Shown: piece by piece, positions 28,052-37,625 of the stretch
Layout: each line of letters begins with the position of its first letter
How positions within the stretch are numbered: position 1 is the stretch's first letter
Source of the DNA: Brevibacterium sp. RIT 803
GTDB taxonomy: Bacteria; Actinomycetota; Actinomycetes; Actinomycetales; Brevibacteriaceae
Assembly: GCF_016892625.1 (NCBI RefSeq)
Contig: NZ_JAFEMW010000003.1
Coordinates: 372,001-436,000, forward strand
DNA: 64,000 bases
Direction: 5' to 3'
The notes under the pieces: generated by a model
What the model was told of the DNA's origin: nothing
The model's input: the letters and a program-made list of their open reading frames with translations, nothing else
Databases searched by the model: none
Program-made: the position numbers and the translations under genes

Positions 28052-29310
28052 CGCACTGTCCCCGAGGCCCGCAGATTCGCAATGGCCTCGTCATCGAGTC
28101 CCGCCAGTTCACGCAACACGGCATCGGAGTGCTCACCGGTCCCGGGGGCGAGTGCTCGTGTGAGCGGCGGTGTGTGGCTGAGTTTGATCGGTGAACCGAA
28201 CATCCGCACCGACCCATGGTCCGGGTAGTCGACCTCGACGATCATGTCGCGAGCAATGATCTGGGGATCGTTGATCACCTCGCCGATGTCCTTGACCGCA
28301 CTGAGGGGAACAAGATCACCGGCCATCTCCTCGAGCTCGACCTTCGTGAGATCGGCAAACCATTCGTTGATGATCGGCCTGATCCGACGCTCGTAGGTCT
28401 CCTGGTCGAATCGTTTGGCCATGGAGTCGATCTCAGGATCAACAGCCTGGTCAGCGGTGCCGAAGATCTCGCAGCTCAATGTCCAGAACTTGTCGGTGTA
28501 TCCGCCGAAGAAGACATAGCCGTCCTGGCAGGGGAAGAGTTCATAGGGGCGCACGAAGGGATGCTGGTTACCTAACGGCTCCGGCACGGTGCCTTCCGCG
28601 GTGTAGGAGACCACGGCATTCTCGGTCAGGCTGAGAACCGAATCCTGTTGGGAGATGTCCACCAGCTGGCCCTCGCCGGTCGCCTCGGCATGTCGCAGTG
28701 CGGCCAAGGTGCCGATGACGCCGTAGAGACTAGCCGAGAGATCACCGATGATCGTGCCTACGCGGGTTGGCGGTCCCTCGCGCTCACCGTTCATCGACCA
28801 CAGTCCTCCCGTGGCCTGTGCACTGTTGTCATAGGCGGGTTTGCGCCGATAGGGACCAGTCTGGCCGTATCCGGAGAGCGCGGTGTAGATGAGTTTCGGA
28901 TTGACCTCACGCAGCTCGGTCCACCCGAGTCCCAGTTTGTCCATGGTCCCAGCCCGGAAGTTCTCCACGAGCACATCGGCACGTTCGACAAGCCTGCGCA
29001 AGGCATCCTTGCCTTCTTCGTGACGAAGGTTGAGTGTGAGACCGAGCTTGTTACGGTTGTACTGGGCGAAGAACCCGCTCACCGACTCCCCGTCCGCCTC
29101 GCTCGGCAGTTCCGGAGGAAACGCCCTGGTGTAGTCCGGATCGTCGGGGTGCTCGACCTTTACCACGGTTGCTCCGAGGTCGGCGAGCATCGTGGAACAG
29201 TACGGTCCTGCCACGACGCGGGTGATGTCAAGGACGATGACTCCGTTGAGCGCTCCCGGGCTCACTGCTTCTTGGCGCAACTGTCCAAGAAGCGAATCGA
29301 TCTCGCTCAT
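28048..29310 (-). CDS. CaiB/BaiF family CoA-transferase
   Basis: 420 aa, typical of family III CoA-transferases, which pass CoA between carboxylic acids through an Asp-CoA adduct. The N-terminal GVIVLDITRVVAGPYCSTML and ADLGATVVKVEHP, and the DVLVENFRAGTMDKLGLG segment, are the standard signature. The catalytic Asp is probably in GDLSASLYGVIG. ATG at 29310 overlaps the stop of the HyuB gene (ATGA), as does its stop with the hydratase start. It would activate the acid made by HyuA/HyuB as a CoA ester. Confidence 0.92.
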   Translation of the reverse strand: MSEIDSLLGQLRQEAVSPGALNGVIVLDITRVVAGPYCSTMLADLGATVVKVEHPDDPDYTRAFPPELPSEADGESVSGFFAQYNRNKLGLTLNLRHEEGKDALRRLVERADVLVENFRAGTMDKLGLGWTELREVNPKLIYTALSGYGQTGPYRRKPAYDNSAQATGGLWSMNGEREGPPTRVGTIIGDLSASLYGVIGTLAALRHAEATGEGQLVDISQQDSVLSLTENAVVSYTAEGTVPEPLGNQHPFVRPYELFPCQDGYVFFGGYTDKFWTLSCEIFGTADQAVDPEIDSMAKRFDQETYERRIRPIINEWFADLTKVELEEMAGDLVPLSAVKDIGEVINDPQIIARDMIVEVDYPDHGSVRMFGSPIKLSHTPPLTRALAPGTGEHSDAVLRELAGLDDEAIANLRASGTVR

Positions 29311-31508
29311 GCTCTGACCTCTTCTGATTCGATGATGACCCGCGCCGAGAGCAGGGTGCCGCACTCCGGACTGAACAGCTCTTCGACGAGGACCCTCTCC
29401 GTGTCCGATATGCGTTCACGTGCGCGAACTCCGAGCTCCTTGAGTCGCTGTCCCGCAGGGGTGAGAGTCCGTACGGCCGATGACCGCCAGTCCTCTCCGG
29501 TACCCAGGCGAGCGCCTGAGGCGGGGCAGTACCATCCGGTGCCATCGTGCTTCGGCGCGGAGAACTCCGCCGTAGTGGCTGGGTGCGAGGCCTCCAACGA
29601 AAGGAGATCGCCTGGTGTTTTCGACACACGGGATGCGCGAATGCGAGTGCGCTCTGCGACTGTCGCCTCGACATCGACGACGGCTTCGGAACCGTCACGG
29701 CCAGGGGCGGAATCGTCCGGGCTCAGAATGACGCCATAGACGTCATGGGCAACGGCCGGGGTGACGTATCGGTCGACGAGGTCGGACCGGACCGCTTCGG
29801 GATCGCGAAGTAATGGGTCTCCATAACCTCCGCCTCCGGCGATCCACTGGACGAGCACGTCGTTCTTCCGAATCGGCACCGACTGCTGGTTGATCTCGAG
29901 CAGCTCGTCCGCGCTGTAACGCAGGTGCTCGAGTTGGGGCACTCGCCCTTCCCGGTAGCCGTCTGCTGCGTCGGTTTCACGCAGGACTCTGTGTCCGCTG
30001 CCTCCTCCGGGCAGTCCGCCGGCGAACCCATCGGCGACGACCGCCGAATTCGGTGCGAATACGGTCTGGGTGACTTCCTGAGCTCCGTGCAGCGTCCATG
30101 CGAACTCGAGTCCGAGCCCGCCTCGGTGCGCTCCGTGCCCGGCGCTGTCGATGTTGAGTCGCTTCCACAGGTAGAGAACGGGATAGAGCATCTCATTCAT
30201 CTCGACATCGGGAAGCATGTTGTTGACCTGCGTCATCATTCCGGCGCAGTCAAGGCCGTCGCGCACGGGTTGCGCCCCGGCTCCCATTCCTCCGCCGTCC
30301 ATGTTGAACAGGACGAAGAACTCATCGTTGTCGTCGGTTCCGGCAGAGATTCCGCCGGTCCAGGAGTCGGCCCACACTCCCTGTGACCGGCCGAGGATCT
30401 CCTCATCGCTGCTTCGGCTGCAGGCCTCGCTGAGCAGCTTCGTGATCACCCGGCTGACTCGGGCGCCTGTGGTCAGATGCCCGTTGCTGATCGGCGCTGG
30501 GGGGACGGGATTGACGATTGATCCTGCCTCGGCTTTGACCTCGAATGCTGTCATCACTCCCTCGTTGAAGGGAACGTCCCAGGCGAGGATCGGCACCACG
30601 GCAGAGGCGACGCTGCCGACGAGGGCACCGTAGCTGCAATTGACGAATCCGTCTGTCTGGGGGCTCGAACCGGTGAAGTCGAAGTCGATCTGTCCGCCGG
30701 ATTTGGTCATCGTGCAGGCGACTCTGAACAGTTCGTCGACGTGCCCGTTGTGTTCGGTCCATTCTTCGGCGCTGTAGACGCCGTCGGGGATCTCGGAAAT
30801 ACGTGAGCGGACAACCTTCTCGGCAAGTTCGAAGCTCAACCGAGTGCATTCTTTGAACTCCGTGATCCCGAATTCGTCGATCGTCTCGAGCAGGCGCCTG
30901 ATGCCCGTGTTGTTGCTCGCAATGAGAGACCGGACGTCGTTCCAGAACAGCGCCGGCACACGAACATTATTGAGTATCAGTCGCCTGATCGCATCCACCG
31001 GTTCGCCGCGGTCGAAGATCTTCACTCCTGGAGGCAGGCGGATCGCTTCGCTGTAGCAGTCATAGGCACCGGGAGCGAAGCCGCCTGCGGTCATGCCGCC
31101 GACGTCGACCAGGTGGGCCTGGGACTGTGCCCATCCGATGAGTTCCTCTCCGGCGAAGATCGGAGAGATGATGTTGGTATCCGGCGGATGGCTCGCCCCC
31201 GAAGTGTGGGGGTCATTGCTAATGAACGCATCGCCGGGGTAGATCGGATCGTCTCCGATGACTTTCACGAGTTCCTCGACCGCGACGCTGCCGGAGCCGA
31301 TGTGGAATTGTACGAAATCCGAATAGGCGTAGATTCGGCCCGTCGGGTCAAACAGCGCGGTGTTGAAGTCACCTGCTTCGGTGATGACCGGGGATCCGGA
31401 GGAACGGATCATTGCAATGCCCATTTCCTCAACTATCGAATCCAGGCGCATGCGGATGACTTCGAGGCGAACAGGGTCAACCTTTGAGTGCTGGTGTGTC
31501 GTGGTCAT
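29307..31508 (-). CDS. hyuB: HyuB (oxoprolinase/ketone carboxylase subunit) with gamma-like tail
   Basis: 733 aa; HyuB proteins usually have about 520-600 residues. The core (about 8-600) begins DPVRLEVIRMRLDSIVEEMG and holds FISNDPHTSGASHPPD and PGGGSGHRVLRET of the HyuB/acetone-carboxylase alpha family. The last 106 residues (about 628-733) are an extra module with WYCPASGARLG and ELFSPECGTLLSA, which resemble the small gamma subunit of acetone/acetophenone carboxylases. The stop overlaps CaiB/BaiF. HyuA follows upstream with a 24-nt gap. The fused tail argues for a carboxylase of a ketone-like compound over plain hydantoin or 5-oxoproline hydrolysis. Confidence 0.88.
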   Translation of the reverse strand: MTTTHQHSKVDPVRLEVIRMRLDSIVEEMGIAMIRSSGSPVITEAGDFNTALFDPTGRIYAYSDFVQFHIGSGSVAVEELVKVIGDDPIYPGDAFISNDPHTSGASHPPDTNIISPIFAGEELIGWAQSQAHLVDVGGMTAGGFAPGAYDCYSEAIRLPPGVKIFDRGEPVDAIRRLILNNVRVPALFWNDVRSLIASNNTGIRRLLETIDEFGITEFKECTRLSFELAEKVVRSRISEIPDGVYSAEEWTEHNGHVDELFRVACTMTKSGGQIDFDFTGSSPQTDGFVNCSYGALVGSVASAVVPILAWDVPFNEGVMTAFEVKAEAGSIVNPVPPAPISNGHLTTGARVSRVITKLLSEACSRSSDEEILGRSQGVWADSWTGGISAGTDDNDEFFVLFNMDGGGMGAGAQPVRDGLDCAGMMTQVNNMLPDVEMNEMLYPVLYLWKRLNIDSAGHGAHRGGLGLEFAWTLHGAQEVTQTVFAPNSAVVADGFAGGLPGGGSGHRVLRETDAADGYREGRVPQLEHLRYSADELLEINQQSVPIRKNDVLVQWIAGGGGYGDPLLRDPEAVRSDLVDRYVTPAVAHDVYGVILSPDDSAPGRDGSEAVVDVEATVAERTRIRASRVSKTPGDLLSLEASHPATTAEFSAPKHDGTGWYCPASGARLGTGEDWRSSAVRTLTPAGQRLKELGVRARERISDTERVLVEELFSPECGTLLSARVIIESEEVRA

Positions 31509-31532
31509 GGTGTGCTCCTAACGGACGATGAG

Positions 31533-33596
31533 TCAGGCCTTGGCGCCGAGGCGGATGAGGAAATGTCCTTGCGGTGTCATCTCGACCGAGGCACCTGAAG
31601 GGACGTAGATGGTGGTGTCGGGTTCTTCGAGCAGGCACGGGCCCTGGGCAGAACCGATTACGGAGAAGTCCCGGTAGACATCGGCCTCGACCCGATCTCC
31701 GTGTGGTTCGAGGATTGTGCGGGTGAATGTGGCCGCATCATCGCGTTGATCTACGACCGAGGACAGGGACTGCGTGCTTTGGATTTCACTGTGGCCCACC
31801 GCCCTGACCCGCGAGTTCACGAGAAGCAGTTCGGCTTCTGTCCACGCAGTTCCGGTTCCGAACTCGGACTCGTAGTCTTCGACGAAACGTCGGTGCAGTT
31901 CGGCCTTGTCCGATTCGGTGAATGGTCCCGGTGGGAGGGTCGTGGTCACCTCGAAGATTTGACCGACGAACTTCATATCGGCCTCGCGGGTGAGTTCTCT
32001 GCGCTGGGTCGGAATGTTCTCTGAGGTGAACCAGGCCTCAGCGTGGTCCTCGAGTTGGGAGAATTCCGACTCGAGAGCCTCGGCGTCCATCCCCATCGTC
32101 CACGGACTCGTTCGTACGGCCGAGTACACCGAATCGGCGTGCATGAGACCGTATGCGGAGAACACTGCGGCATTGCGGGGTATGACGATCTCGGACACTC
32201 CGGCCTCCTTCGCCAGGGCGGCAGCGAACAGGCCCGTCGCTCCGCCGAATCCGACGAGAGTGAACTCGCGCGGATCGTGACCGCGGTTCACGGTGATCTT
32301 GCGCAGTGCGTTCGACATCTGAGAGCTGGCAAGTTGGTAGATGCCCTGGGCAGCTTCGTCGACGTCCAGCCCCAACGGGGTCGCCACATGCGATGCGATG
32401 GCATCGCGTGAAAGCTCCGGATACAACGGCACCGTACCCGCCAGGTAGTACTCGGGATTGATGAGCCCCAAGGCGAGTGCTGCATCGGTGACGGCGGGAT
32501 GATCTCCGCCGGCTCCGTAGCATGCTGGGCCTGGAACCGAGCCCGCACTGTGCGGCCCGACGCGCATGAGCCCACGTCCGTCGACCCAGGCGAGGCTTCC
32601 ACCGCCGGCGCCGATAGTTTCGATGTCCACGGCCGTCAGGCTCGTCGGCATTCCTCCGACCTCAGCGCGGGGAAGGACCCGGAACTCACCGTCCATGATC
32701 GCTGCGGCGTCGAGGCTCGTTCCGCCCATGTCTGCTGTGAGGATGCGTGATCGGCCTAGTTGCTCACCGAGGAGCCGTGCACCTGTCACGCCTCCCACCG
32801 GTCCGGAGTTGAACATGGAGATCGGCGCCTTGGACGTCTCTTCGACGGAGAGGAACCCACCGTGGACCTGCATGATCTGGACTGGCGTTTGGAGTCCAGC
32901 CCTCTTCAGTTGGGCGTCGAGCTCCCGGAAATGTTCGGTGACCAGCGGTTTCACGGCGGCGTCGAGTGTCGTGGTCACCATTCGCTCGTACTCGCGATAG
33001 ACCGGGGTGAGGCGACTCGAGAGCGTGTAGGGAACATCGGGGTGATGCTCGTCGAGGTAGCGTGCGATCGCCTCTTCGTGTGCCGAATTCCGAAATGACC
33101 ACAACAGGCACACGGCGACCGACTCCGCACCGGTCGACAAGGCGCTTCCGACCGCTGTGCCCACGGCCTCGTCAGTCAGTTCGAGCAGCACCGAGCCCTG
33201 GGCGTCGATTCGTTCTGGGACTTCGACGATGCGCCTGCGTTGTACGACGTCCGGTGGGGACGTCATTGCGTGGGGGTTTCGTTCATCGGTTCGGGCTGAC
33301 CGTGCGATCCGCAGCGTGTCGCGGAATCCGGCGGTGGTGAGCAATGCGACGGGTGCGTACTTCTGCTCGTCGACGGCGTTCGTCACGATCGTGTTGCCGA
33401 GGACGAACCGCTCGATCTCAGGGACAAACTCCGATTCACTGCGTCCCAGTCGGCCCCGCAGCACTTCAAGAGCCTTGAGGATTCCTGTCGTGACATCTCG
33501 GGTGGAGAATGCCTTTGCCGTGTACGCGTGTCCGTCGTCGAGTGCCACGGCGTCGGTGAATGTTCCCCCGACATCGATTCCCACATGCAGCGTCAT
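31533..33596 (-). CDS. hyuA: HyuA (hydantoinase A/oxoprolinase/ketone carboxylase ATPase subunit)
   Basis: 687 aa. The N-terminal LHVGIDVGGTFTDAVALDDG is the ATP-binding motif of the ASKHA fold; later GNTIVTNAVDEQKYAPVALL and LTADMGGTSLDAA complete the nucleotide site. These enzymes use ATP to phosphorylate the carbonyl or enol of the substrate. ATG at 33596 has GGAG 6 nt upstream. It is the first gene of a five-gene minus operon running to the GAF/PucR regulator. The promoter must lie in 33597-33750, where an inverted repeat GAGCA..TGCTC is seen at 33638-33658. Confidence 0.92.
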   Translation of the reverse strand: MTLHVGIDVGGTFTDAVALDDGHAYTAKAFSTRDVTTGILKALEVLRGRLGRSESEFVPEIERFVLGNTIVTNAVDEQKYAPVALLTTAGFRDTLRIARSARTDERNPHAMTSPPDVVQRRRIVEVPERIDAQGSVLLELTDEAVGTAVGSALSTGAESVAVCLLWSFRNSAHEEAIARYLDEHHPDVPYTLSSRLTPVYREYERMVTTTLDAAVKPLVTEHFRELDAQLKRAGLQTPVQIMQVHGGFLSVEETSKAPISMFNSGPVGGVTGARLLGEQLGRSRILTADMGGTSLDAAAIMDGEFRVLPRAEVGGMPTSLTAVDIETIGAGGGSLAWVDGRGLMRVGPHSAGSVPGPACYGAGGDHPAVTDAALALGLINPEYYLAGTVPLYPELSRDAIASHVATPLGLDVDEAAQGIYQLASSQMSNALRKITVNRGHDPREFTLVGFGGATGLFAAALAKEAGVSEIVIPRNAAVFSAYGLMHADSVYSAVRTSPWTMGMDAEALESEFSQLEDHAEAWFTSENIPTQRRELTREADMKFVGQIFEVTTTLPPGPFTESDKAELHRRFVEDYESEFGTGTAWTEAELLLVNSRVRAVGHSEIQSTQSLSSVVDQRDDAATFTRTILEPHGDRVEADVYRDFSVIGSAQGPCLLEEPDTTIYVPSGASVEMTPQGHFLIRLGAKA

Positions 33597-33906
33597 GCTG
33601 TACTCCTGTCTCGCCATTGAGGTCGTATCTTCCGTCGAGCAATACGTTCAACTGCTCAGACAAGTCGAGCCTAGAATGGAAAGACCTCGTTGAGTATGTG
33701 ACAAAGCCACAGGGTCGACCAAGGGGATATGGGCAATCTTCTAAACAGGGTCGCTGACCGGGGTAACTCTGATGGAGCCGAGGCCCTATGGAAGGTGGAA
33801 TCGAACCATCCTCACTGACATTGATGTATTGAGTTCACGGCCCCGTCTGACCTTGCGCCAATAACCCTGCAGCTGCGTACCGAGCGGTTAGATAGAGCGC
33901 TTCTAG
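33597..33906. other. Intergenic region before HyuA operon
   Basis: No gene is supported here. It should hold the promoter for the minus HyuA operon. Visible structure is a short inverted repeat GAGCA to TGCTC (33638-33658). At about 33794-33811, minus strand, is a tRNA T-arm-like sequence GGTTCGATTCC with a nearly paired stem, but no acceptor or anticodon partner can be found. Treat it as chance or an old tRNA 3' remnant. Confidence 0.4.
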
Positions 33907-34287
33907 TCAATCGCGTGGAGAGATGAACAACTTGCGCAGCGGTGCTTCGTCGACGTACCACCGGGTCTTCATTCCAGCTTCGAGGCGGACGAGTCTTCCC
34001 GGTGACAGCACGACCGGTGACAGTTCCGGAGAGTCGAATTCGATCCGACCGGTTCCGCTGATGACGAGGAAGACTTCCTCGCCTTCGACGTCGCGCATCG
34101 CCCCAGCGCTCATCTCCCACAACCCGTATTCGGCTCCGGCAATCGTGCCCAACTCTGCGAATGCTGTCGTCGTGCCCGCGACCGAAGTGCCGTCCGCCGA
34201 GTCGGCAGTTTCCATCCGCTGCCAGTCTTCAACAGGCTCGTGCTCGAGGGGAAGATCGTGGGTGCCAATCGGCTCCATTGCGCTCAT
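33907..34287 (-). CDS. Cupin-fold protein
   Basis: 126 aa with a single cupin barrel. SAGAMRDVEGEEVFLVISGT carries the first motif with its acidic residues, and LSPGRLVRLEAGMKTRWYV the second. It resembles cupins of the DUF861/EutQ type, often found beside polyamine or amino-acid oxidases. The divergent gene 200 nt away is such an oxidase, which supports a role in the same pathway. A metal-binding His pair of classic cupins is not obvious, so it may bind a ligand without being an enzyme. Confidence 0.75.
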   Translation of the reverse strand: MSAMEPIGTHDLPLEHEPVEDWQRMETADSADGTSVAGTTTAFAELGTIAGAEYGLWEMSAGAMRDVEGEEVFLVISGTGRIEFDSPELSPVVLSPGRLVRLEAGMKTRWYVDEAPLRKLFISPRD

Positions 34288-34488
34288 GGAATCAGTGTAT
34301 CCAGGGACCCGTTTCCTTGCGCTGCGGAAATCGTGAAATCAGAACTCATCCGCGCGGATTTCATATGGCAATACGCGACCCCGCGACCATTTACTTCGCG
34401 CCAGCCATGAGATAGAACTGATTCCGTACACTGTCAGCGCTGACAAACCGTCATCGCTCGCCGGGTACCCACGATCAGGAGAGAATGA

Positions 34489-35943
34489 ATGTCGTACCTC
34501 AACGGTGAGGCGTCTCACTGGCTGTCGCAGTCCCCCGCCGAGACCACCGCCCCTTCCCCACTTCCCGCAGAACAACAGGATCTTGTCATCGTCGGCGGCG
34601 GTATGACCGGGCTGTGGTCCGCCTACTATGCCCGGCAAGCCCACCCTGACTGGCAGATCACCATCATCGAAGCCAAGCACATCGGCTTCGGCGCCTCGGG
34701 TCGCAACGGTGGGTGGCTCTCGACTCTGTTACCCGGCAACCGGGCCAAGTACGCCGAGGCGGTCGACCGTGCCCGAGCCACAGACCCCACGGGTCCGGTT
34801 GGCTCGGCAGACCAGGACGGGGTGGATTCGGTGAAGTCGTTCCAGTCGGCTCTGTTCGACTCGATCGACGAAGTCCTCGAGGTGCTCGACCGGGAGACCA
34901 TCGACGCCCACCAGATACGCGGCGGCCACATCGACATCGCGCAGACCGAAGCGGGAATGGCGAGAGTCCACGAACTCTTCGACGCCAACCAGAAGTACGG
35001 CTACGGCCTACAAGACATGGAACTCCTCGGTGCGGAGGAGACACGGACACGCATCAGGGTCGATGGCGCCCAGGGCAGTGTGTTCGTCCCGGGCACGGCC
35101 CGAATTGACCCGGCCCTTCTGGCCCAGGGACTCGCCCGCGTGCTCCGTGCTCAGGGAGTGACGATCTGCGAAGACACCACCGCCGGCCACATCGGCAAAG
35201 GCGTCGTGTCGACGAATCGCGGCCCGGTCACCGGGCACACGATCTTCGTGTGCCTCGAGGGCTACTCGGACACCGTCGGCGGCGACCTGCCGGGGTTGCA
35301 GGGACGCCAGGTCATTCCCGTGTTCTCGTCGATGATCGCGACCAACCCGCTCCCCGCCTCGGCGTGGGAGGACATCGGTTGGCACGGCAGGGAATGTTTG
35401 GGCGATACCGCGCACACCTTCATCTACGCTCAGCGCACTGAGGACGACCGGATTGCCCTGGGCGGGCGCGGAGCACCGTACGCATTCGGCTCCGGCCTGC
35501 CCGGTCAGGGTCAGGTTCCCACCGAGGTGGTCGAATCGCTGCGCACCCGCTTGGGTTCGCTGTTCCCCGAGCTCGACTTCGAGGTGGCCCATGCGTGGCG
35601 GGGCGCGCTAGGAGTCACCCGGGACTGGTGTGCCGGGATCTTCTTCGACAACAGTCAGCGCATCGGTGTCGCCCGCGGCTACGCCGGCCACGGTGTCACG
35701 GCGACACATCTGGCGGCGAAGACCCTGATCGACCGGGCCGCCGGCATCTCGACTCCACTGACATCTCTGCCGTGGAACGACCACCATTCGGGGCAGTGGG
35801 AACCGGAGCCGATCCGATGGCTGGGAATTCGCTCGATGTACAAGATCCTCAACTTCGCCGACGACTGGGAACGCATCACCGGCGCAAAGAAGACGAGCCT
35901 GCTCGCACAGTTCGGCTCAAGGCTGGCCGGACTTCACGAATAG
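34489..35943 (+). CDS. FAD-dependent amine oxidoreductase (DAO family, PuuB-like)
   Basis: 484 aa. The dinucleotide-binding motif DLVIVGGGMTGLWSAYYAR is at about 30-50 and IGFGASGRNGGWLS follows, as in gamma-glutamylputrescine oxidase (PuuB) and related DAO enzymes that oxidise C-N bonds to imines with FAD. The late RIGVARGYAGHGVTATHLAA is the conserved end of the FAD domain. A roughly 15-residue insert rich in Asp, Thr and Pro lies near 95-110. ATG at 34489 follows AGGAGAG. Its 3' end lies 5 nt from the convergent amidohydrolase end. The cupin gene diverges from it. Confidence 0.85.
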   Translation: MSYLNGEASHWLSQSPAETTAPSPLPAEQQDLVIVGGGMTGLWSAYYARQAHPDWQITIIEAKHIGFGASGRNGGWLSTLLPGNRAKYAEAVDRARATDPTGPVGSADQDGVDSVKSFQSALFDSIDEVLEVLDRETIDAHQIRGGHIDIAQTEAGMARVHELFDANQKYGYGLQDMELLGAEETRTRIRVDGAQGSVFVPGTARIDPALLAQGLARVLRAQGVTICEDTTAGHIGKGVVSTNRGPVTGHTIFVCLEGYSDTVGGDLPGLQGRQVIPVFSSMIATNPLPASAWEDIGWHGRECLGDTAHTFIYAQRTEDDRIALGGRGAPYAFGSGLPGQGQVPTEVVESLRTRLGSLFPELDFEVAHAWRGALGVTRDWCAGIFFDNSQRIGVARGYAGHGVTATHLAAKTLIDRAAGISTPLTSLPWNDHHSGQWEPEPIRWLGIRSMYKILNFADDWERITGAKKTSLLAQFGSRLAGLHE

Positions 35944-35948
35944 CGACA

Positions 35949-37574
35949 TCATTGAGCCTCGCCGTGGAGCAGTTCACCGCCGATGACGGTCGCCGAGGCA
36001 GTGATCGTAGAGATCTCAGGAGAGTCAACGGAAAGGATGTCCTGGCTCAGGGAGACGAAGTCGGCGAGCTGTCCGACCTGCAGAGCCCCGACCTCGTTCT
36101 CCCGATCGACGGCATAGGCGGATCCATAGGTGTAGGCCCGAAGCGCCTCGGCAATCGTCACCTTCTCGCTGGGTGCGAAGTCCGCTCCCGAGGAGGTCTT
36201 CCGGTTGACGAGGTCGTGCATGGACGCGAAGGGGTTCGCATCGGAGACCGGTGAATCGGTCGAACCCGGCACGACGATTCCGGCATCGAGCAGGGACCTC
36301 ATGCGATAGGTGCCCTGGGAGCGTTCGGCACCGATGGCGGAGAGGATCCCATCGCCGAATTCGGAGATGAAGACGCCCTGCGGGACGGGAATGACACCCA
36401 GATCGGCGGCGCGTTCGACCTGCTTATCGGTGGCGATCGCAAAGTGCTCGATGCGGTGTCTGACCGTCCTCGGTGAGTCCGCGACCGCGGCGGCGATTCC
36501 GTCGAGAGCATGGTCGATCGCCCGGTCACCGATGGCATGAGTGGCCACAGTCCAACCGGCCCGGTGGTAGGCCGGGATGATCGTCAGCAGCTCTTCGGGT
36601 TCGACGACCATGAGTCCTCGGTTCGCGTTCTCCCCGCAGTAGCATTCGTGTACGGCAGCGGACCGGCCGATGAGTGACCCGTCGGAGACGATCTTGACCG
36701 GGCCGAATTTCAGTCGTTCGTCGCCGAAGCCGGTACGAATACCCAGGTCGAGTGTCTTCATGCCATCGGCATTGAGCTCGAGTTCGTGAAGGACCTGGTG
36801 GAAGGGCATGACCGTCATGCGCGGTCGCAGCACGTTCTCGGCAATGGCCTTCTGGTAGATGTTGAGGACCGGGGAATTGATGCCTGTCGCTCCACCGACA
36901 AGGATCCCGGGCTCGGTGAGACTGGTCAGTCCGTACTCGAGCGACTGTTGGGAAGCCAGGCGCAGGGCATTGAGCGATTCCGCCTCGGTGACCTTTGCCG
37001 CTTCGAATTGGATCGGCTCACCGGCGGTCTCCTGCAGCAGACCTTCGGCCCGTCCCTCACCGTCGCGAACGACCCGTCCGCCGGGGATGTCCGCGTAGTT
37101 CCGTCGCTCCGTGGCGCCGACGCGTTCGAACGCCGCTGTGTTCGCGACGATCATGTGATGCGAGACATGTTCGATGATCGCCGGGCGCCCACCGGTGACC
37201 TTGTCCAGACCCTCGGCAGTGGGATGTCCGCCGAGGCGGTTCTGATCGTAGCCGCTACCCCGCACCCAGGCGCCGGCGGGCAGTGACTGCGCCCGCTTCG
37301 CCAATGCCGCATAGAGATCGTCGAGGTTCCTGACGGCTGGGTAGCGCAGGTCGACGTTGGCGAGCTGCTCACCTGTGCCCATCGTATGGTGGTGGGCATC
37401 ATGGAGACCAGGGATGACACGTGCGTCACCGAAGCTGAACTCCTCCCTCGCGCTCAGACCGTCCACCTCGTCGATGGCGATGATTCGACCGTTGTGGACG
37501 GCGACGATCTTTGCTTCTGGCCGTTGAGGATCACCAGTCCAAAAACGTCCGTGCCAGATGCTGTCGATCTTCAT
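35949..37574 (-). CDS. Metal-dependent amidohydrolase (YtcJ-type)
   Basis: 541 aa, usual for the large amidohydrolase_3 family. The metal site begins at VIPGLHDAHHHTMGTG (paired His near residue 60); VATHAIGDRAIDHALDG and HRIEHFAI supply later ligands, and PGSTDSPVSDANPF near the end gives the last Asp. ATG at 37574 with GGCAGGA just upstream. It is downstream of an MHS carrier with 51 nt between, so the carrier probably imports its substrate. The divergent LysR gene beyond the carrier is the likely regulator. Substrate unknown; N-substituted or cyclic amides are typical. Confidence 0.88.
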   Translation of the reverse strand: MKIDSIWHGRFWTGDPQRPEAKIVAVHNGRIIAIDEVDGLSAREEFSFGDARVIPGLHDAHHHTMGTGEQLANVDLRYPAVRNLDDLYAALAKRAQSLPAGAWVRGSGYDQNRLGGHPTAEGLDKVTGGRPAIIEHVSHHMIVANTAAFERVGATERRNYADIPGGRVVRDGEGRAEGLLQETAGEPIQFEAAKVTEAESLNALRLASQQSLEYGLTSLTEPGILVGGATGINSPVLNIYQKAIAENVLRPRMTVMPFHQVLHELELNADGMKTLDLGIRTGFGDERLKFGPVKIVSDGSLIGRSAAVHECYCGENANRGLMVVEPEELLTIIPAYHRAGWTVATHAIGDRAIDHALDGIAAAVADSPRTVRHRIEHFAIATDKQVERAADLGVIPVPQGVFISEFGDGILSAIGAERSQGTYRMRSLLDAGIVVPGSTDSPVSDANPFASMHDLVNRKTSSGADFAPSEKVTIAEALRAYTYGSAYAVDRENEVGALQVGQLADFVSLSQDILSVDSPEISTITASATVIGGELLHGEAQ

Positions 37575-37625
37575 TCCTGCCTGCTTTCTTCGCTTGACGC
37601 ACTAATGGCGCAGATTTCGAGTGAG

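Noticed and set aside
33790..33815. tRNA-like T-arm on the minus strand
   Set aside because: The T-loop matches, but one stem pair fails and no acceptor, D-arm or anticodon arm can be built around it.
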